Assembly (NCBI GenBank): GCA_016210935.1
Contig: JACQTH010000009.1
Location: 1 to 5,736 of the forward strand
DNA from: Acidobacteriota bacterium
Lineage (GTDB): Bacteria; Acidobacteriota; Vicinamibacteria; Vicinamibacterales; JACQTH01
Direction: 5' to 3'
Length of the DNA stretch: 5,736 nt
Each line of letters starts with the position of its first letter. Position 1 is the first letter of the stretch. Below the pieces are notes generated by a model. It did not search any database. It was not told where the DNA came from and saw only the letters and a program-made list of their open reading frames with translations. A program made the translations under genes and the position numbers. This document shows, one piece after another, positions 5,277 through 5,736 of the stretch.

Positions 5277-5736
5277 AGTGCTCGCGGCGACTTTCGTGAT
5301 CGTGCTGTCCGCCTCGCTTCGCCCGGGCGCCGACGTCGATCGCGCGAAGCTCGCCACCGCCTTCCCAGCCGTCGACCGACTCTTCCAGGGCTTCGCGACG
5401 CAGGCCCACGTTCCCGGCGCCGCATGGGGAATCGTCGTCGACGGCGAGCTCGCGCACACCGGGGTGATTGGCTTCCGCGACGTGGACGCCCGAGCACCGG
5501 TCACGGCGGAGTCGGTCTTCCGCATCGCGTCGATGACAAAAAGCTTCACGGCGATGGCCATCCTCAAGCTGCGCGACGAGGGAAAGCTGTCGCTCGACAA
5601 CCCGGCGGAGCGATATGTCGCCGAGCTGAAGAGTCTGAAGTATCCGACGAGCGACTCGCCGCACATCACGATTCGTCATCTGCTGACGCATTCGGAAGGC
5701 TTTCCCGAAGACAACCCCTGGGGCGATCGCCAGCTC
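5245..5736 (+). CDS. Exported serine hydrolase, beta-lactamase class C / esterase family, 3'-truncated by window edge
   Basis: Family members use an acyl-serine intermediate on esters, amides or D-amino acid peptides in the periplasm. From ATG 5245, 164 residues are visible. Residues 1-29 look like a signal peptide (RVLAATFVIVLSASL core). Then come VPGAAWGIVVDGE (56-68), a domain strand, and VFRIASMTKSFTAMAILKL (91-109), containing the catalytic S96-x-x-K99 motif. This is followed by DEGKLSLDNP (111-120), ITIRHLLTHSEGFPEDNPWG (141-160) and the window end. The YxN and C-terminal KTG/HxG motifs lie outside. The start is uncertain. ATG 5155 in the same open frame has the best SD (GAGGTG at 5146-5151) but would add 30 polar, Ser/Arg-rich residues encoded partly by the inverted repeat. 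GTG 5278 would give a shorter signal peptide. ATG 5245 was chosen for codon and signal-peptide shape, though it has no good SD. The function within the superfamily cannot be narrowed. Confidence 0.85.
   Translation, partial: MRFPQVPLGGRVLAATFVIVLSASLRPGADVDRAKLATAFPAVDRLFQGFATQAHVPGAAWGIVVDGELAHTGVIGFRDVDARAPVTAESVFRIASMTKSFTAMAILKLRDEGKLSLDNPAERYVAELKSLKYPTSDSPHITIRHLLTHSEGFPEDNPWGDRQL

Noticed and set aside
5085..5669. Minus-strand open frames opposite the serine hydrolase
   Set aside because: They run antisense to the SxxK-containing domain and through the inverted repeat, with no recognisable protein features.
1..5736. CRISPR array, tRNA or rRNA gene, insertion sequence with transposase
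   Set aside because: No regularly spaced direct repeats, no tRNA-like cloverleaf or conserved rRNA segments, and no transposase motifs were seen on either strand.

Overview
The window is GC-rich and densely coded, with all genes on the plus strand. It looks like Acidobacteriota, plausibly a Vicinamibacteria-type soil or sediment lineage. The reasons are a large outer-membrane receptor with an N-terminal carboxypeptidase-regulatory-like domain (the Oar-like type expanded in that phylum), several exported enzymes carrying Gly/Arg/Ala/Pro low-complexity stretches, and short GC-rich hairpins between genes. The phylum call is an inference from gene style, because no marker gene is present.

Layout: (1) 2-856, the 3' part of a creatininase-family amidohydrolase whose N-terminus lies outside the window. 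(2) After a 29-base gap with a duplicated SD-like sequence, 886-4299 encodes a complete TonB-dependent, Oar-like outer-membrane receptor of about 1137 residues. (3) 4300-4467 is a non-coding spacer with three hairpins, the last a G-rich one just ahead of the next ribosome binding site. (4) 4468-5112 encodes a secreted cupin-fold protein with a Gly/Arg/Ala-rich insertion. (5) 5113-5244 is a second spacer or leader with a compact REP-like hairpin. A long imperfect inverted repeat runs on from it into the start of the next gene. (6) From about 5245 to the window end is the N-terminal part of an exported serine hydrolase (class C beta-lactamase / esterase family) with its SxxK motif.

The creatininase and receptor genes are probably co-transcribed. 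The cupin and serine hydrolase genes follow on the same strand but are separated by structured spacers, so they may be separate or attenuated units. At least three of the four products (receptor, cupin, serine hydrolase) have export signals. The set is consistent with envelope uptake and periplasmic processing of a small organic compound or peptide, but no substrate can be read from the sequence.

No complete novel system is evident. The points most worth a second look are the altered metal-ligand positions of the creatininase homologue, the long inverted repeat over the serine hydrolase start region, the hairpin/G-tract element before the cupin gene, and the Gly/Arg low-complexity tracts shared by two neighbouring products.
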